64,000 nt of DNA, from contig NZ_JAMXBJ010000042.1 of assembly GCF_023913755.1 (NCBI RefSeq), forward strand, positions 1 to 64,000, given 5' to 3'. Below, one piece after another: positions 7,652 through 17,391 of this stretch (position 1 is the first letter of the stretch; every line of letters starts with the position of its first letter). The notes under the pieces are model-generated. The model ran no database searches. It saw nothing but the letters and a program-made list of their open reading frames with translations, and was not told the origin of the DNA. Origin of the DNA: Pseudarthrobacter cellobiosi (GTDB lineage: Bacteria > Actinomycetota > Actinomycetes > Actinomycetales > Micrococcaceae). A program made the position numbers and the translations under genes.

Positions 7652-8472
7652 GGGAGCCGCCTCTGCGATTCCATCCGGATTTCAGCGGCACGGTGCGTCT
7701 CGGCCAGCAACCGTTCCAGTAGGCTCTCGCTCCCGGGCGCCAACTCGTATTTAAGGAGTTTGGCAGCTTTGACGGGGTCGGTCTCGCCCAACCCATAGCT
7801 GGGGCACCAGTTCGCTACCGGACACGCGCCGCAGGCTGGCTTCCGTGAGTGGCACACCCGCCGCCCGTGGAACACCACCCGATGCGAGAGCATGGTCCAG
7901 TCCTTGGGCTCAAACAGTTCAGCGACGTCGAATTCGACCTGTACCGGGTCCTCGGACGTGGTCCAGCCGAAGCGCCGTGCGAGCCGGCCGAAGTGGGTAT
8001 CCACAGTGATCCCTGGGACGCCGAAGGCGTTGCCGAGCACCACGTTGGCGGTCTTACGCCCCACTCCCGGCAGCGTCACCAGGTCCTCCAGCCGGCCGGG
8101 GACCACGCCGTCGTACTCGTCCACCAGGCGCGTGCTCAGTGCCAGCACGTTCTTCGTTTTGGCCCGGAAAAAGCCGGTGGGCTGCAGGATCGCTTCCAGC
8201 TCGGCGGGATCGGCCTCTGACATGGCCCGGGCGTCCGGGTACCGTGCAAACAGGATCTTGGTGACCTGGTTGACCAGCACATCGGTGGTCTGGGCCGACA
8301 GCACGGTGGCCACGACCAGCTCGAACGGGTTCCGGAAATCCAGCTCCGCGTGGGCATAGGGATACTTCTCCGCCAGGGCCTTGTTGATCCGCCGCGCCCG
8401 GCGCTTCAACGCCAGCAAAGACTCCGGGGCTGTTGTGGCCGGACCGGATCCGGGTCTACGGGACGTGGCCAC
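7648..8472 (-). CDS. nth: endonuclease III
   Basis: 274-aa DNA glycosylase/AP lyase of base excision repair, removing oxidised pyrimidines. The helix-hairpin-helix [13 protein letters not shown] contains the catalytic lysine (K140), and [13 protein letters not shown] contains the catalytic aspartate (D158). Four cysteines C207-x6-C214-x2-C217-x5-C223 form the [4Fe-4S] cluster loop. The N-terminus is extended by about 25 residues relative to E. coli Nth, as is usual in actinobacteria. The stop overlaps the CoA Nudix start, so the two are probably co-transcribed. The start is 8 bp after the stop of the upstream membrane-protein gene on the same strand. Confidence 0.95.
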   Translation of the reverse strand: MATSRRPGSGPATTAPESLLALKRRARRINKALAEKYPYAHAELDFRNPFELVVATVLSAQTTDVLVNQVTKILFARYPDARAMSEADPAELEAILQPTGFFRAKTKNVLALSTRLVDEYDGVVPGRLEDLVTLPGVGRKTANVVLGNAFGVPGITVDTHFGRLARRFGWTTSEDPVQVEFDVAELFEPKDWTMLSHRVVFHGRRVCHSRKPACGACPVANWCPSYGLGETDPVKAAKLLKYELAPGSESLLERLLAETHRAAEIRMESQRRLP

Positions 8473-8480
8473 GGGGCCGG

Positions 8481-9851
8481 CTAGCCGCGCTCGATGTTGC
8501 TGAGGTCGCGCAGCACGCCCACCCGTCCGTCGGTGTGCTGGACCAGGAATTCGTGGCCCCGGTCTTCCAGGGCCAGCACCCAGCCGCCCGGTTCAATCAC
8601 AAAGGCGGGGGCGCCGGTCTGGGGGTCCACCGCGGTCCGGTGCTGGGCCACGGCAAACCAGAACGCCTCATGCGCCGGCTCTTCGTACGATTCTTCCGGC
8701 CTGGAAGCCGGATCCACGGTGGCGCCGATGGGCTCCACGCGGCGCACCTGCTGATGCACGGCCGTCGCTGCAGGTTCCGCGGCAGACTGGCGTGCCGAGG
8801 CAGGGACGCCTGTGCCGGCGTCGTGGGTTGCCGCTTCAGGGGCAGCGGGGGCGGACGCTGCAGCGGCCGGCGAAGATGCAGCAGGAGCCGCCGTCGGGAT
8901 GTCACCCGCAGTAGTCTCCGCAACGGCGGGCGCCGCGGAGGTGCCCGTCGCTGAAGGGGAAGGCACGACGTCGGCCGCCTGGGTTGCGGGGCTGGGGTCG
9001 CCGGCAGCGGTCCACTCGTTGACCTCCGGGGCGGAGGAGACGGCTGCTGACGCAGCCGGAGAGGAGGTGGCGGCCGGAGAGGAGGTGGCGGCCGGAGAGG
9101 AGGTGGCGGCCGGAGAGGAGGCAGACGCGGAGGCAGTCTGGGCGGAAAAGGCCCCGGCCGAAGCGGCGGGGGTGGCGGCACGCGCAGAAGTTGCTGCAGA
9201 AGTGGCCGCAGGCGCGGAAGCCGCCGGGACGGGCGCGGCCGTGGGCTTCGGTTCCTTGGGCGTGTGCGGCCTGGGCAGCGGGACGGCCGAGTCGCGCGCC
9301 ATCACGTGGGCCGGGGTTTCGTCGCGCCTCAGGAAGTCGCCGGCGAAGTACGGAATGAACCGGCTCAGCACGGTCCCCGCGAACAGCACGACGGAACCGA
9401 CCAGGCCCACCAACAGGCTGGGCACATAGGCAGCGGCCGTGGAAACGAAGAAGAACGCCAGCGAGAAGGAAGCCACCACAGACGCGAACTGGTCTACGGA
9501 CAGCGAGCCGATGCGGACCTTCGTGGCGGGAGCGAGCCGGCGGGCAACAAAGAGTGCCGTGACAATCAGCGGCAGCACAATGCCGAGGCCCAGGAAGAAC
9601 AGGCTGCCTGCATTCCAGAGATTAAACCGGCCGAAGAAGATGGGCAGCAGCGAGGCGACCAGGAGAATGAGGGTGGCGGCGAAAACCGTCAGGTCCCGCA
9701 GCGTGAACGGACCCATCACGGCCTGATTGGTGGTGCCTGGCTTGGCGCCGGCCGGCTTCTGCACGCCCTTCGCCGAGCCCTCCCCCGGGGTGGTGCCAGG
9801 CCCTGCCTCGGTTGCGCGGCCAAATTTCTGGCCGAAGCTTTGCTGGTTCAT
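8481..9851 (-). CDS. membrane protein with long Ala/Pro/Ser-rich linker
   Basis: 456 aa, function unknown. After a Gly-rich N-terminus ([17 protein letters not shown]...) there are about four membrane helices ([74 protein letters not shown]) within residues 55-170. A low-complexity Ala/Ser/Pro/Thr linker of nearly 200 residues follows, then a short folded C-terminal region ([23 protein letters not shown]) that could be a compact beta domain. The start at 9851 has AAGGAG 6 nt upstream, which excludes a longer frame starting at 9974. The linker includes a perfect 18-bp tandem repeat at 9058-9120 encoding PAATSS. Upstream of nth on the same strand. Confidence 0.75.
   Translation of the reverse strand: MNQQSFGQKFGRATEAGPGTTPGEGSAKGVQKPAGAKPGTTNQAVMGPFTLRDLTVFAATLILLVASLLPIFFGRFNLWNAGSLFFLGLGIVLPLIVTALFVARRLAPATKVRIGSLSVDQFASVVASFSLAFFFVSTAAAYVPSLLVGLVGSVVLFAGTVLSRFIPYFAGDFLRRDETPAHVMARDSAVPLPRPHTPKEPKPTAAPVPAASAPAATSAATSARAATPAASAGAFSAQTASASASSPAATSSPAATSSPAATSSPAASAAVSSAPEVNEWTAAGDPSPATQAADVVPSPSATGTSAAPAVAETTAGDIPTAAPAASSPAAAASAPAAPEAATHDAGTGVPASARQSAAEPAATAVHQQVRRVEPIGATVDPASRPEESYEEPAHEAFWFAVAQHRTAVDPQTGAPAFVIEPGGWVLALEDRGHEFLVQHTDGRVGVLRDLSNIERG
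9058..9120 (-). repeat. 18-bp tandem repeat, 3.5 copies, in frame
   Basis: Three identical 18-bp units (9058-9075, 9076-9093, 9094-9111) plus half a unit encode repeated PAATSS hexapeptides in the linker of the membrane protein. Copy number can change by slippage without shifting frame. Confidence 0.85.
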
Positions 9852-10095
9852 TCTGTACTCCTTAGCGTGGCGGCACCGGGACGGTTCCGTCCCAAAAACT
9901 GTGCCGTCCGAAACGGCGGCAACGGCCAGGCCCGGCAGTGATGCACCGGATCCGACAGCTCCGTAGAAAGTCACAATTCAATCTCAGCCTAGCCAACCGC
10001 ATGGCCGATCACTAGCTCATCCGCAGCGGCGGGACGCCAGCGATCAGGGTCCTTTAACCATTCACCGCTAAATAAATGCCGTTCGCGGGCGCCTT

Positions 10096-10111
10096 TGTGA
10101 CAGCGAACACA
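10096..10111. promoter_or_regulatory. possible CRP/GlxR-type site upstream of acs
   Basis: TGTGACAGCGAACACA matches TGTGA-N6-TCACA at 9 of 10 positions, 148 bp before the acs start codon. Acetate genes are known CRP/GlxR targets in other actinobacteria, and a Crp-family gene lies in this window at 26036-26713. The 408-bp gap from 9852 to 10259 otherwise shows no gene. Confidence 0.4.
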
Positions 10112-10259
10112 TCGCGGCCCCGGCGCGTATTAGGCTTGATTCCGGAACAGCTCTTTGCGGAATGTCCGTGATCGGCCGCTGCCCAATGCCGCGCAAAGCG
10201 GCGGAGCACGGCCGGGCGACGGCAGCCGCTGAAAAGACCGATGAATGATGAGGTTCACC

Positions 10260-12269
10260 ATGTCTCAGGACACTCCCGGCTCCACGGCCACCGCCCCCGC
10301 AGCTTCCGTGCAGACCGACCAGCAGGGCGACGCCTTTGAAAACCTGCTGCACGAAAACCGCACTTTCGCCCCCAGCCCCGAATTCGCTGCCGACGCCGTT
10401 GTCACCGCAGCTGATTACGCAGAGGCCGACGCCGGCCGCCCGGCTTTCTGGGCGAAGCAGGCCCGCGAGCTGCTCACCTGGAGCAAAGACTTCGACCAGG
10501 CACTGGACTGGTCCAACCCGCCGTTCGCCAAGTGGTTCGTGGGCGGCGAAGTCAATGCCGCGTACAACGCGCTGGACCGCCACGTGGAGAACGGACTCGG
10601 GGACCGGGTGGCCATCTACTTCGAGGGCGAACCCGGCGACACCCGCACGTACACGTACGCCCAGCTCACCGAAGAAGTGAAGAAGGCTGCGAACGCCTTC
10701 GAGTCCCTCGGCGTTGGCAAGGGAGACCGGGTGGCCGTCTACCTGCCCATGATCCCCGAAGCCGTCATCACGCTGCTGGCCTGCGCCCGCATCGGGGCCG
10801 TGCACTCCGTGGTGTTCGGCGGGTTCTCCGCCGACGCCCTGCGCTCCCGGATCGAGGACGCCGAAGCCAAACTCGTTGTCACCGCCGACGGCACCTACCG
10901 CCGCGGCAAGCCCAGCGCGCTCAAGACCGCCGTGGACGACGCCCTCTCCGCCGACGGGCACACGGTCCAGAACGTTGTGGTGGTCAAGCGCAACGGCCAG
11001 AACGTGGACTGGCACGAAGGCCGGGACCACTGGTGGGCGGACACCGTTGAGCTGGCCTCCGCCGAGCACAAGGCCGTGGGACACGACTCCGAGCACCCCC
11101 TGTTCATCCTGTACACCTCCGGCACCACCGGCAAGCCCAAGGGCATCCTGCACACCACCGGCGGCTACCTCACCCAGGGCGCCTACACCCACAAGGCCGT
11201 CTTCGACCTGCACCCCGAAACGGATGTCTACTGGTGCACGGCCGACGTCGGCTGGGTCACCGGCCATACGTACGTCGCCTACGCCCCGCTCATCAACGGC
11301 GCCACCCAGGTCATGTACGAGGGCACCCCGGATGCCCCGCACCAGGGCCGCTGGTGGGAGATCATCGAGAAATACAAGGTCTCCATCTTGTACACCGCCC
11401 CTACGGCCATCCGTACGTTCATGAAGTGGGGCCGGGAGATCCCGGACAAGTACGACCTGTCCTCCCTCCGGGTCCTTGGTTCCGTGGGCGAATCCATCAA
11501 TCCCGAGGCCTGGATGTGGTACCGCGATGTCATCGGCGGCAACAAGGCACCGATCGTTGACACCTGGTGGCAGACCGAAACCGGCGCCCAGATGATCGCC
11601 CCGCTGCCCGGCGTCACCGCCACGAAGCCCGGCTCCGCGCAGGTGCCGCTGCCCGGCATCGCGGTGGACGTCGTCGATGAGCAGGGCGAATCCGTGCCGG
11701 ACGGCCACGGCGGCTTCCTGGTGATCCGGGAACCCTGGCCCGCCATGCTCCGCGGCATCTGGGGCGACCCCGAGCGGTTCAAGGAGACCTACTGGTCCCG
11801 TTTCGAAGGCATGTACTTCGCCGGCGACGGCGCCAAGAAGGACGAAGACGGCGACATCTGGCTCCTGGGCCGGGTAGATGACGTCATGAACATCTCCGGA
11901 CACCGGCTCTCCACCACCGAGATCGAGTCCGCCCTGGTATCGCACCCGTCAGTGGCTGAAGCCGCCGTTGTGGGCGCGGCAGACGAGACCACCGGCCAGG
12001 CCGTCGTCGCGTTCGTGATCCTGCGCGGCGACGCCGTGGACAAGGGCGACGCCACTATCCAGGAACTCCGCAACCACGTGGGCAAGGAAATCGGGCCCAT
12101 CGCCAAGCCCAAAATCATCCTCGTGGTCCCGGAACTGCCCAAAACCCGCTCGGGCAAGATCGTCCGCCGCCTGCTCAAGGACATCGCCGAGGGCCGCGAA
12201 TCCGGCGACGCCACCACCCTGGCCGATACCACCGTCATGGCCCAGATCGCGGCGTCCCTTAGAAAGTAA
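10260..12269 (+). CDS. acs: acetyl-CoA synthetase
   Basis: 669-aa AMP-forming acetate:CoA ligase, converting acetate, ATP and CoA to acetyl-CoA. The P-loop [20 protein letters not shown] is near residue 285, an adenylate-binding GEVGW-like region is near residue 425, the hinge stretch [23 protein letters not shown] is near residue 520, and the C-terminal [11 protein letters not shown] with the acetylation-regulated lysine is near residue 630. The start at 10260 (MSQDTP) has TGAGGT just upstream and is preferred to ATGs 12-15 nt earlier. A strong hairpin follows at 12292. The long leader (over 100 nt after the CRP-like site) suggests transcriptional regulation by carbon status. Confidence 0.96.
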   Translation: MSQDTPGSTATAPAASVQTDQQGDAFENLLHENRTFAPSPEFAADAVVTAADYAEADAGRPAFWAKQARELLTWSKDFDQALDWSNPPFAKWFVGGEVNAAYNALDRHVENGLGDRVAIYFEGEPGDTRTYTYAQLTEEVKKAANAFESLGVGKGDRVAVYLPMIPEAVITLLACARIGAVHSVVFGGFSADALRSRIEDAEAKLVVTADGTYRRGKPSALKTAVDDALSADGHTVQNVVVVKRNGQNVDWHEGRDHWWADTVELASAEHKAVGHDSEHPLFILYTSGTTGKPKGILHTTGGYLTQGAYTHKAVFDLHPETDVYWCTADVGWVTGHTYVAYAPLINGATQVMYEGTPDAPHQGRWWEIIEKYKVSILYTAPTAIRTFMKWGREIPDKYDLSSLRVLGSVGESINPEAWMWYRDVIGGNKAPIVDTWWQTETGAQMIAPLPGVTATKPGSAQVPLPGIAVDVVDEQGESVPDGHGGFLVIREPWPAMLRGIWGDPERFKETYWSRFEGMYFAGDGAKKDEDGDIWLLGRVDDVMNISGHRLSTTEIESALVSHPSVAEAAVVGAADETTGQAVVAFVILRGDAVDKGDATIQELRNHVGKEIGPIAKPKIILVVPELPKTRSGKIVRRLLKDIAEGRESGDATTLADTTVMAQIAASLRK

Positions 12270-12291
12270 GCGCGTGGCGAGCGGGGTGAGT

Positions 12292-12327
12292 CGACGGCGC
12301 CGCTCACCATCTTGGGCGGCGCCGTCG
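12292..12327 (+). terminator. terminator hairpin after acs
   Basis: CGACGGCGCCGC (12292-12303) pairs perfectly with GCGGCGCCGTCG (12316-12327) over a 12-nt loop, 23 bp after the acs stop. Confidence 0.75.
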
Positions 12328-12375
12328 CCGTATGCTTGGTGCAGTTCTGTCCCCCGGCTTTAAGGATTGCTTTAG

Positions 12376-13161
12376 ATGCTCCCCGCTGCACGTCATCAGG
12401 CGATTGTGGACGCTGTGCAGCGTGAGCGGGTTGTTCGCGTGTCCGACTTGGCCCAGCAGTTGGGCGTTTCGCTGATGACGGTGCGGCGTGACATCGAACT
12501 GCTGGAGGACGGCGGCCGGCTGGAGCGCATCCATGGCGGCGCCAAGGTCCTGGGGGATATCAGCACGCATGAGCCTGGCTTCGAGCTCAAGTCCACCCAG
12601 TTGACCGCGGAGAAACGCGCCATCGCGCTGGAGGCTGCCAGCCTGGTGCAGGAGGGCATGGCTGTCGGTCTCAGCGCCGGGACCACCACGTGGGCCCTTG
12701 CCAAGGAACTGGTCAACGGTCCGCGCATCACGGTGGTGACCAATTCCGTGCGCATTGCTGACCTCTTCCACCACGCGGCGTCCGGCGGCGCGGCCCGCTT
12801 CGTGTCAACCGTGATCCTGATCGGCGGCGAGCGGACGCCGTCGGACGCATTGGTGGGGCCCATCGCGACGGCGGCACTCAAGCAGCTGCACCTGGATGTG
12901 CTGTTCCTGGGCGTGCACGGCATGGACACCGACGCCGGCTTCACCACACCCAACCTGTTGGAGGCCGAGACGGACCGCGCGTTCGTCGCCGCCGCCCGGA
13001 AAACCGTGGTCCTCGCCGACCACACCAAGTGGGGGCTCCTGGGCATCAGCACCATCGCCCCCTTGGACGCGGCCGATGAGGTCATCAGCGACGCCGGATT
13101 GGGCCTCGAAGCCCAGCGAATCCTCGGCGAAGCGACCAGGCTCCGGATTGTCCCGGACTAA
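12376..13161 (+). CDS. DeoR/GlpR-family transcriptional regulator
   Basis: 261-aa regulator. The N-terminal winged HTH reads VVRVSDLAQQLGVSLMTVRRDIELLEDGGRLERIHGGA (residues about 18-56), the classic DeoR signature. The C-terminal DeoRC sugar-phosphate sensor has VGLSAGTTTWALAKEL, VVTNSVRIADL, ILIGGERTPSDALVGPIA and FLGVHGMDTDAGFTTPN. The ligand is probably a phosphorylated sugar. It stands alone between the acs terminator and the convergent lacI-type gene, 23 bp away. No sugar kinase or phosphotransferase gene is adjacent, so its target is unclear; it may belong to the galactose catabolic branch served by the operon at 14.4-22 kb. Confidence 0.9.
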   Translation: MLPAARHQAIVDAVQRERVVRVSDLAQQLGVSLMTVRRDIELLEDGGRLERIHGGAKVLGDISTHEPGFELKSTQLTAEKRAIALEAASLVQEGMAVGLSAGTTTWALAKELVNGPRITVVTNSVRIADLFHHAASGGAARFVSTVILIGGERTPSDALVGPIATAALKQLHLDVLFLGVHGMDTDAGFTTPNLLEAETDRAFVAAARKTVVLADHTKWGLLGISTIAPLDAADEVISDAGLGLEAQRILGEATRLRIVPD

Positions 13162-13184
13162 AGGCGCCCCGGCGGGGAGCGGTG

Positions 13185-14201
13185 TCAGGCCGAGCCTCGC
13201 CATACGACCACGGTCTCAAGGACCCGCGGCGGGCTGGGCAGCCCCCTGATCTGCATCAGGACAAGTTCCGCGGCCGTGCTTCCCAGAAGGTCCGCAGGCT
13301 GCCGCACTGTGGAGAGCTGCGGCCTGCACCGCACGGCCCAGCTGCTGTCATCGAAACCGACGATCCCGACGTCCTCGGGGACCCGTCGCCCGGCCTCCTG
13401 CAGCGCGGTCATTGCTCCTGCGGCCACCGCATCGGAGGCGGCGAAAACGCCGTCGATACCGGGAAAACGGCGCAGCAGCTCCTGCATTCCCTCCAGCCCC
13501 GCCGCGTAGGTGTACAGGGGGTACTCCACAACCATCCGCGGATCGAAACGCTCTCCCATGGCGGCCCGGAACCCGGCGAGGCGGTCCTGGCCGGAATCCC
13601 GGTCCAGCGCGCTGACGATCATGCCCACCTGCTGCCGGCCGGTGTCCAGCAGCCTGCTGGTGATGCTGCGTGCCGCCTCGACGTTGTCGATGGCGGCGTA
13701 CGGCAGGTCCGGAGTGCCATCGGGATGGCCAACGAAGGCAGCGGGTAGCCCGATCTCGGCGACGGCGGCCGCGATCGGGTCCGAGGCGCGTGCTGAGACA
13801 ATGACGGCACCGTCAACCAGTCCACCCCGCAGGTAGTCCGCAACCCTCCGGCTGTCCCGGTCGGAGTCAATAATGAGGGAAACCAGCTGATAGTCCGCCT
13901 TGGAAAGCACCTCGTTGGCCCCCAGCAGAATCGAGCCGATGTTGGGATCCTCGAACAGGAGGGAGTGGGGTTCGTGGATGATCAGGCCGATGGCGCGGGA
14001 CTCCCGGGTGACCAGGTTGCGGGCCGCACTGTTCCGGACATACCCCACCCGGGCAATGGCTTCCTCCACCGCCAGCCTGGCTTCGGCGGAAACATATTTC
14101 TCCCCGTTGACCACCCGCGAAACGGTGCCGCGGGAAAGCCCTGCAGCATCCGCGACATCGTTGATGGTGGCGCGGCGGGCACGGGCTCGTGTCAGGGACA
14201 T
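13185..14201 (-). CDS. LacI-family repressor of the galactoside operon
   Basis: 338-aa LacI/GalR repressor. HTH ATINDVADAAGLSRGTVSRVVNG followed by the hinge helix (NSAARNLVTRESRAIGLI) occupies residues 10-70. The periplasmic-binding-protein-like sensor domain covers the rest, with the conserved GIVGFDDSSWA and VRQPADLLGSTAAELVL near the C-terminus. The start is set at 14201 (MSLTRARARRATIND); the frame continues upstream through the operators and has no other credible start. It is divergent from the GH42 gene, and two copies of a LacI-type palindrome lie in the 210-bp intergenic region, so it very probably represses the operon and responds to a galactoside. Confidence 0.93.
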   Translation of the reverse strand: MSLTRARARRATINDVADAAGLSRGTVSRVVNGEKYVSAEARLAVEEAIARVGYVRNSAARNLVTRESRAIGLIIHEPHSLLFEDPNIGSILLGANEVLSKADYQLVSLIIDSDRDSRRVADYLRGGLVDGAVIVSARASDPIAAAVAEIGLPAAFVGHPDGTPDLPYAAIDNVEAARSITSRLLDTGRQQVGMIVSALDRDSGQDRLAGFRAAMGERFDPRMVVEYPLYTYAAGLEGMQELLRRFPGIDGVFAASDAVAAGAMTALQEAGRRVPEDVGIVGFDDSSWAVRCRPQLSTVRQPADLLGSTAAELVLMQIRGLPSPPRVLETVVVWRGSA

Positions 14202-14249
14202 ATCTGTACTGTATCCGAGCTTCAGGGTGCCCCGGCTCACATTAATCCA

Positions 14250-14278
14250 TTGACAGCCCGTGTGAGCCTTGTTACTCT
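14250..14278 (+). promoter_or_regulatory. predicted promoter of the galactoside operon
   Basis: TTGACA (14250-14255), a 17-nt spacer and TACTCT (14273-14278) form a near-consensus sigma-A promoter. The proximal LacI-type operator begins inside its -10 box. Confidence 0.7.
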
Positions 14279-14294
14279 GTGAACGTTCCCAGAA
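14276..14294. promoter_or_regulatory. LacI-type operator O1
   Basis: TCTGTGAACGTTCCCAGAA is an imperfect palindrome with the central CG typical of LacI/GalR operators (core GAACGTTC). It overlaps the -10 and start-site region of the operon promoter. Confidence 0.8.
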
Positions 14295-14319
14295 GCCTGA
14301 TGCGCCGTTTAGGTGCGCG

Positions 14320-14338
14320 TTCTGGGAACGTTCACAGA
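14320..14338. promoter_or_regulatory. LacI-type operator O2, inverted copy of O1
   Basis: TTCTGGGAACGTTCACAGA is the exact reverse complement of O1 over 19 bp, with centres 44 bp apart (about four helical turns), a spacing suited to cooperative binding or short looping. Confidence 0.8.
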
Positions 14339-14411
14339 AGATCGACAACATCGTTCAAGAGCACAGGGCCTCTCCTGAGCCTTAACGAACCCCCACGTTG
14401 AAGGAGCAGGG

Positions 14412-16475
14412 TTGAGCCCGAGCACAACGCCAGTCACCGCGCTATCCGGAAATGGAAAGCTCGTCTATGGCTGCGATTACAACCCCGAACAGTGGGACCG
14501 CGAGGTTTGGCAGGAGGACGTCCTCCTCATGAGGCAGGCCGGCGTCAACCTTGTGGCAGTGAACATCTTCGGCTGGGCCGAGCTTGAGGGTTCGCCGGGA
14601 ACCTACTCCTTCGAACGGCTCGACGAGATTCTTGGCCTGCTTCATGCCAACGGCATCGCAGTCAACCTCGGCACCGGAACTTCCTCGACCCCTGCGTGGC
14701 TCACCACCCTGCACCCGGAGATCCTCCCCCAGTCAGCGTCCGGAACCCGCGCCTGGCCGGGCGGGCGCCAGGCCTGGTGCCCCAGTTCCCCGCTCTACAG
14801 GGAACACGCGCTCCGGCTCGTCCAGGAGGTCGCCCGCCGATACGGCGGCCATCCTGCCGTCCGGCTGTGGCATGTGTCCAATGAGCTCGGCTGCCACAAC
14901 GCCCTGTGTTACTGCGATGTCTCCGCCGCGGCGTTCCGCGGCTGGCTCATTGACCGGTATGGCAGCCTCGATGCGCTCAACAAGGCGTGGGGCACAACAT
15001 TCTGGTCGCAGCGGTACTCCGACTGGCAGCAGCTCTTGCCTCCCCGCGTCACCGTCTCCACCAACAACCCCATGCAAGTGCTGGACTTCCACCGCTTCAG
15101 CTCCGATGAACTTCTTGGCTACTACCAGTCCGAGGCCGAGGTCCTGCGGCAGCACAGCTCCATTCCGGTCACCACCAACTTCATGGTCGCCGCGCACGTC
15201 CGCAACCAGGACTACTGGTCCTGGGCACCCCACATGGACGTTATCGCCAACGATCACTACCTCGACCACCGGCTTGACTCCCCCACCATGGAACTGGCTT
15301 TCGCCGCCGACACCACCCGCGGGCTGGCCAACGGCCAGCCGTGGCTGCTGATGGAACACTCCACCTCGGCAGTGAACTGGCAGCCCCGCAACATCGCCAA
15401 GGGTCCCGGCGAAATGCTCCGCAACTCCCTCGCACACCTCGCCCGCGGCGCCGACGGTCTCTGCTTCTTCCAGTGGCGCGCTTCAGTCCAGGGCAGTGAG
15501 AAATTCCACTCGGCGATGCTTCCCCACTCCGGAACGGATTCACGCATCTGGCGCGAGGTAGTCGAACTGGGCGGCATCCTGGACAAACTCGCGGAGGTCG
15601 GGGGCACCACCGTCCAGGCCGAGGCCGCCCTAGTTTTCAGTTGGGAGGCGTGGTGGGCCTACGACCAGGAATCCCACCCCTCCTCGGACGTCCGCTACCT
15701 CGATCAGGTCCACGCCATCTACAAGGCCCTGTGGGAGGCGGGAATCACTGTCGACGTCGTTGCCCCCGGCGCCGATCTCTCCGGCTACAAGCTCGCTGTC
15801 GTGCCCGGACTTTACCTCGTCCGGGAACGGGAGGCGGGCGTACTGGCCGAGTATGTCAGGAAGGGGGGCCACGCCGTCGTTACCTACTTCAGCGGCATCG
15901 TCGATGAGAACGAGCGCGTGCTTGCCGGCGGCTACCCTGGGGCATTCCGCAGCCTGCTCGGCATCCGTACCGAGGAGTTCTTCCCCCTGGCACCGGGGCA
16001 GGCCCTGGCCTTGGACAACGGCTCCGCAGCCGCCTTGTGGACCGAGGCGCTGCGTCTTGAAGGGGCCGAGGCCAAGGTGTGCTTCGTTGAGGGGCATCTC
16101 ACCGGCACCGCCGCAGTCACGCGCAACCGCCACGGCTCCGGCCACGCCTGGTACATCGGCACCGCCCTTAATCCTGCAGCCCTGCGCGATGTTGTGACCG
16201 AAGCCGCCGGCGGGGCCGGGATCACCGGCCTGGCTTCCCCGGAGGGCCTTGAAGCCGTTGTTCGCGCCGGCACGGACAACAGCTATGTCTTCCTCATCAA
16301 CCACTCAGAAGAAGAGCACAAATACGCGGTGCAGGGCCACGAGCTGATTGTCGGCGAGGACGTCTCCAGCGTCGTCGCGGTTCCAGCAGGCGCCGTGCGC
16401 GTCGTCCGCACCTCCAGACCACTACCCCAGACCACTGGCCGCACTACCGGCCCAAAGGATGTTGAAAGTGACTAG
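14412..16475 (+). CDS. GH42 beta-galactosidase
   Basis: 687-aa intracellular glycoside hydrolase family 42 enzyme that releases galactose from beta-galactosides. The TIM-barrel N-terminus starts YGCDYNPEQW, a family hallmark. The acid/base glutamate is E158 in HVSNELGCHN and the nucleophile is E315 in LLMEHSTS. The trimerisation domain (residues about 400-600) and a small beta C-terminal domain follow, so the gene is full length. No signal peptide. The start codon is probably TTG at 14412, because AAGGAG is 5 nt upstream and no ATG or GTG fits. First gene of the operon controlled by the LacI-type repressor; its stop overlaps the start of the first permease. Confidence 0.94.
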   Translation: MSPSTTPVTALSGNGKLVYGCDYNPEQWDREVWQEDVLLMRQAGVNLVAVNIFGWAELEGSPGTYSFERLDEILGLLHANGIAVNLGTGTSSTPAWLTTLHPEILPQSASGTRAWPGGRQAWCPSSPLYREHALRLVQEVARRYGGHPAVRLWHVSNELGCHNALCYCDVSAAAFRGWLIDRYGSLDALNKAWGTTFWSQRYSDWQQLLPPRVTVSTNNPMQVLDFHRFSSDELLGYYQSEAEVLRQHSSIPVTTNFMVAAHVRNQDYWSWAPHMDVIANDHYLDHRLDSPTMELAFAADTTRGLANGQPWLLMEHSTSAVNWQPRNIAKGPGEMLRNSLAHLARGADGLCFFQWRASVQGSEKFHSAMLPHSGTDSRIWREVVELGGILDKLAEVGGTTVQAEAALVFSWEAWWAYDQESHPSSDVRYLDQVHAIYKALWEAGITVDVVAPGADLSGYKLAVVPGLYLVREREAGVLAEYVRKGGHAVVTYFSGIVDENERVLAGGYPGAFRSLLGIRTEEFFPLAPGQALALDNGSAAALWTEALRLEGAEAKVCFVEGHLTGTAAVTRNRHGSGHAWYIGTALNPAALRDVVTEAAGGAGITGLASPEGLEAVVRAGTDNSYVFLINHSEEEHKYAVQGHELIVGEDVSSVVAVPAGAVRVVRTSRPLPQTTGRTTGPKDVESD

Positions 16476-17391
16476 TTCAAGAACTGCTTCGGCGCTGGGG
16501 GCGCCGAAAACCCGAAAAACCAAGACCGGCGCCGCCCAGCGCCGCGCCGTCTTCCTGTTCATCGCGCCGTTCGGCGTCCTGTTCCTTGCCTTCTACGCCA
16601 TCCCCATCATCTTCGCGGTGGTGCAGTCGCTGCTCACGGTGGAGCGCAAGGGAACTTTCGGCCCCCCAAAGCAGGTCTTCGGAGGATTCGTCCAGTACCA
16701 GCAGGTCTTCCAAAACAGCGAATTCTGGGAGTCAGTCGGACGGGTGCTCCTCTTCGGAGCGGTGCAGGTTCCCATCATGCTGGGCCTGGCCCTGCTGTTT
16801 GCCCTGCTGCTCGACTCGCCGCTGCTGAAGGGCAAGAGGTTCTTCCGGCTCGCATTCTTCGCCCCCTACGCCGTCCCCGGTGTCATCGCCGCCATCATGT
16901 GGGGCTTCCTGTACTCGCCGTCGCTCTCCCCCTTCGATGCCATCACGTCAGAAGTGAACTTCCTCTCGGCCGACCTGGTGCTGTGGGCTGTCGCGAACAT
17001 CGTCACCTGGGTGTACGTCGGCTACAACATGCTGATCATCTACTCATCCCTGCTGGCCATCCCCACCGAAATCTATGAGGCAGCACGGCTGGACGGTGCC
17101 AGCAACCTCCAGATCGCCTGGCGCATCAAGATCCCCTTGGTGGTCCCGGCCATCATCCTCACCGGCGTGTTCTCCATCATCGGCACGCTCCAGCTCCTTG
17201 CCGAGCCCCAGACGCTTCGAAGCTTCAGCTCGGCGATCAGCAGCACGTTCACCCCGAACCTCGCGGTGTACACCACGGCTTCCGTCCCCAACTACAACCT
17301 TGCCGCAGCGTTCTCCGTGGTGCTGGCACTGGCAACGTTCATTCTTTCCTTCGTCTTCCTCAAGGCAACCCAGCGGAAGGTCACCCAGTGA
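16468..17391 (+). CDS. sugar ABC transporter permease (MalF type)
   Basis: 307-aa inner-membrane permease of a carbohydrate-uptake-1 ABC transporter. About six membrane helices begin with RAVFLFIAPFGVLFLAFYAIPIIF. The EAA motif for ATPase docking is IYEAARLDGASNLQIAWRIKIPL (residues about 205-230). The GTG at 16468 is preferred as start because AAAGGA lies 8 nt upstream; the ATG at 16459 would overlap that site. The start lies inside the last codons of the GH42 gene and the stop overlaps the next permease (GTGA), so the operon is translationally coupled. It works with the second permease and the binding lipoprotein. Confidence 0.9.
   Translation: MTSSRTASALGAPKTRKTKTGAAQRRAVFLFIAPFGVLFLAFYAIPIIFAVVQSLLTVERKGTFGPPKQVFGGFVQYQQVFQNSEFWESVGRVLLFGAVQVPIMLGLALLFALLLDSPLLKGKRFFRLAFFAPYAVPGVIAAIMWGFLYSPSLSPFDAITSEVNFLSADLVLWAVANIVTWVYVGYNMLIIYSSLLAIPTEIYEAARLDGASNLQIAWRIKIPLVVPAIILTGVFSIIGTLQLLAEPQTLRSFSSAISSTFTPNLAVYTTASVPNYNLAAAFSVVLALATFILSFVFLKATQRKVTQ

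Noticed and set aside
10068-11945. Long open frame antisense to acs (625 codons)
   Set aside because: High-GC coding DNA routinely opens antisense frames; it has no protein family features and acs is certain.
14261-14276. CRP-like sequence TGTGAGCCTTGTTACT in the galactoside promoter
   Set aside because: Only 8 of 10 core matches and placed between -35 and -10; too weak to annotate.
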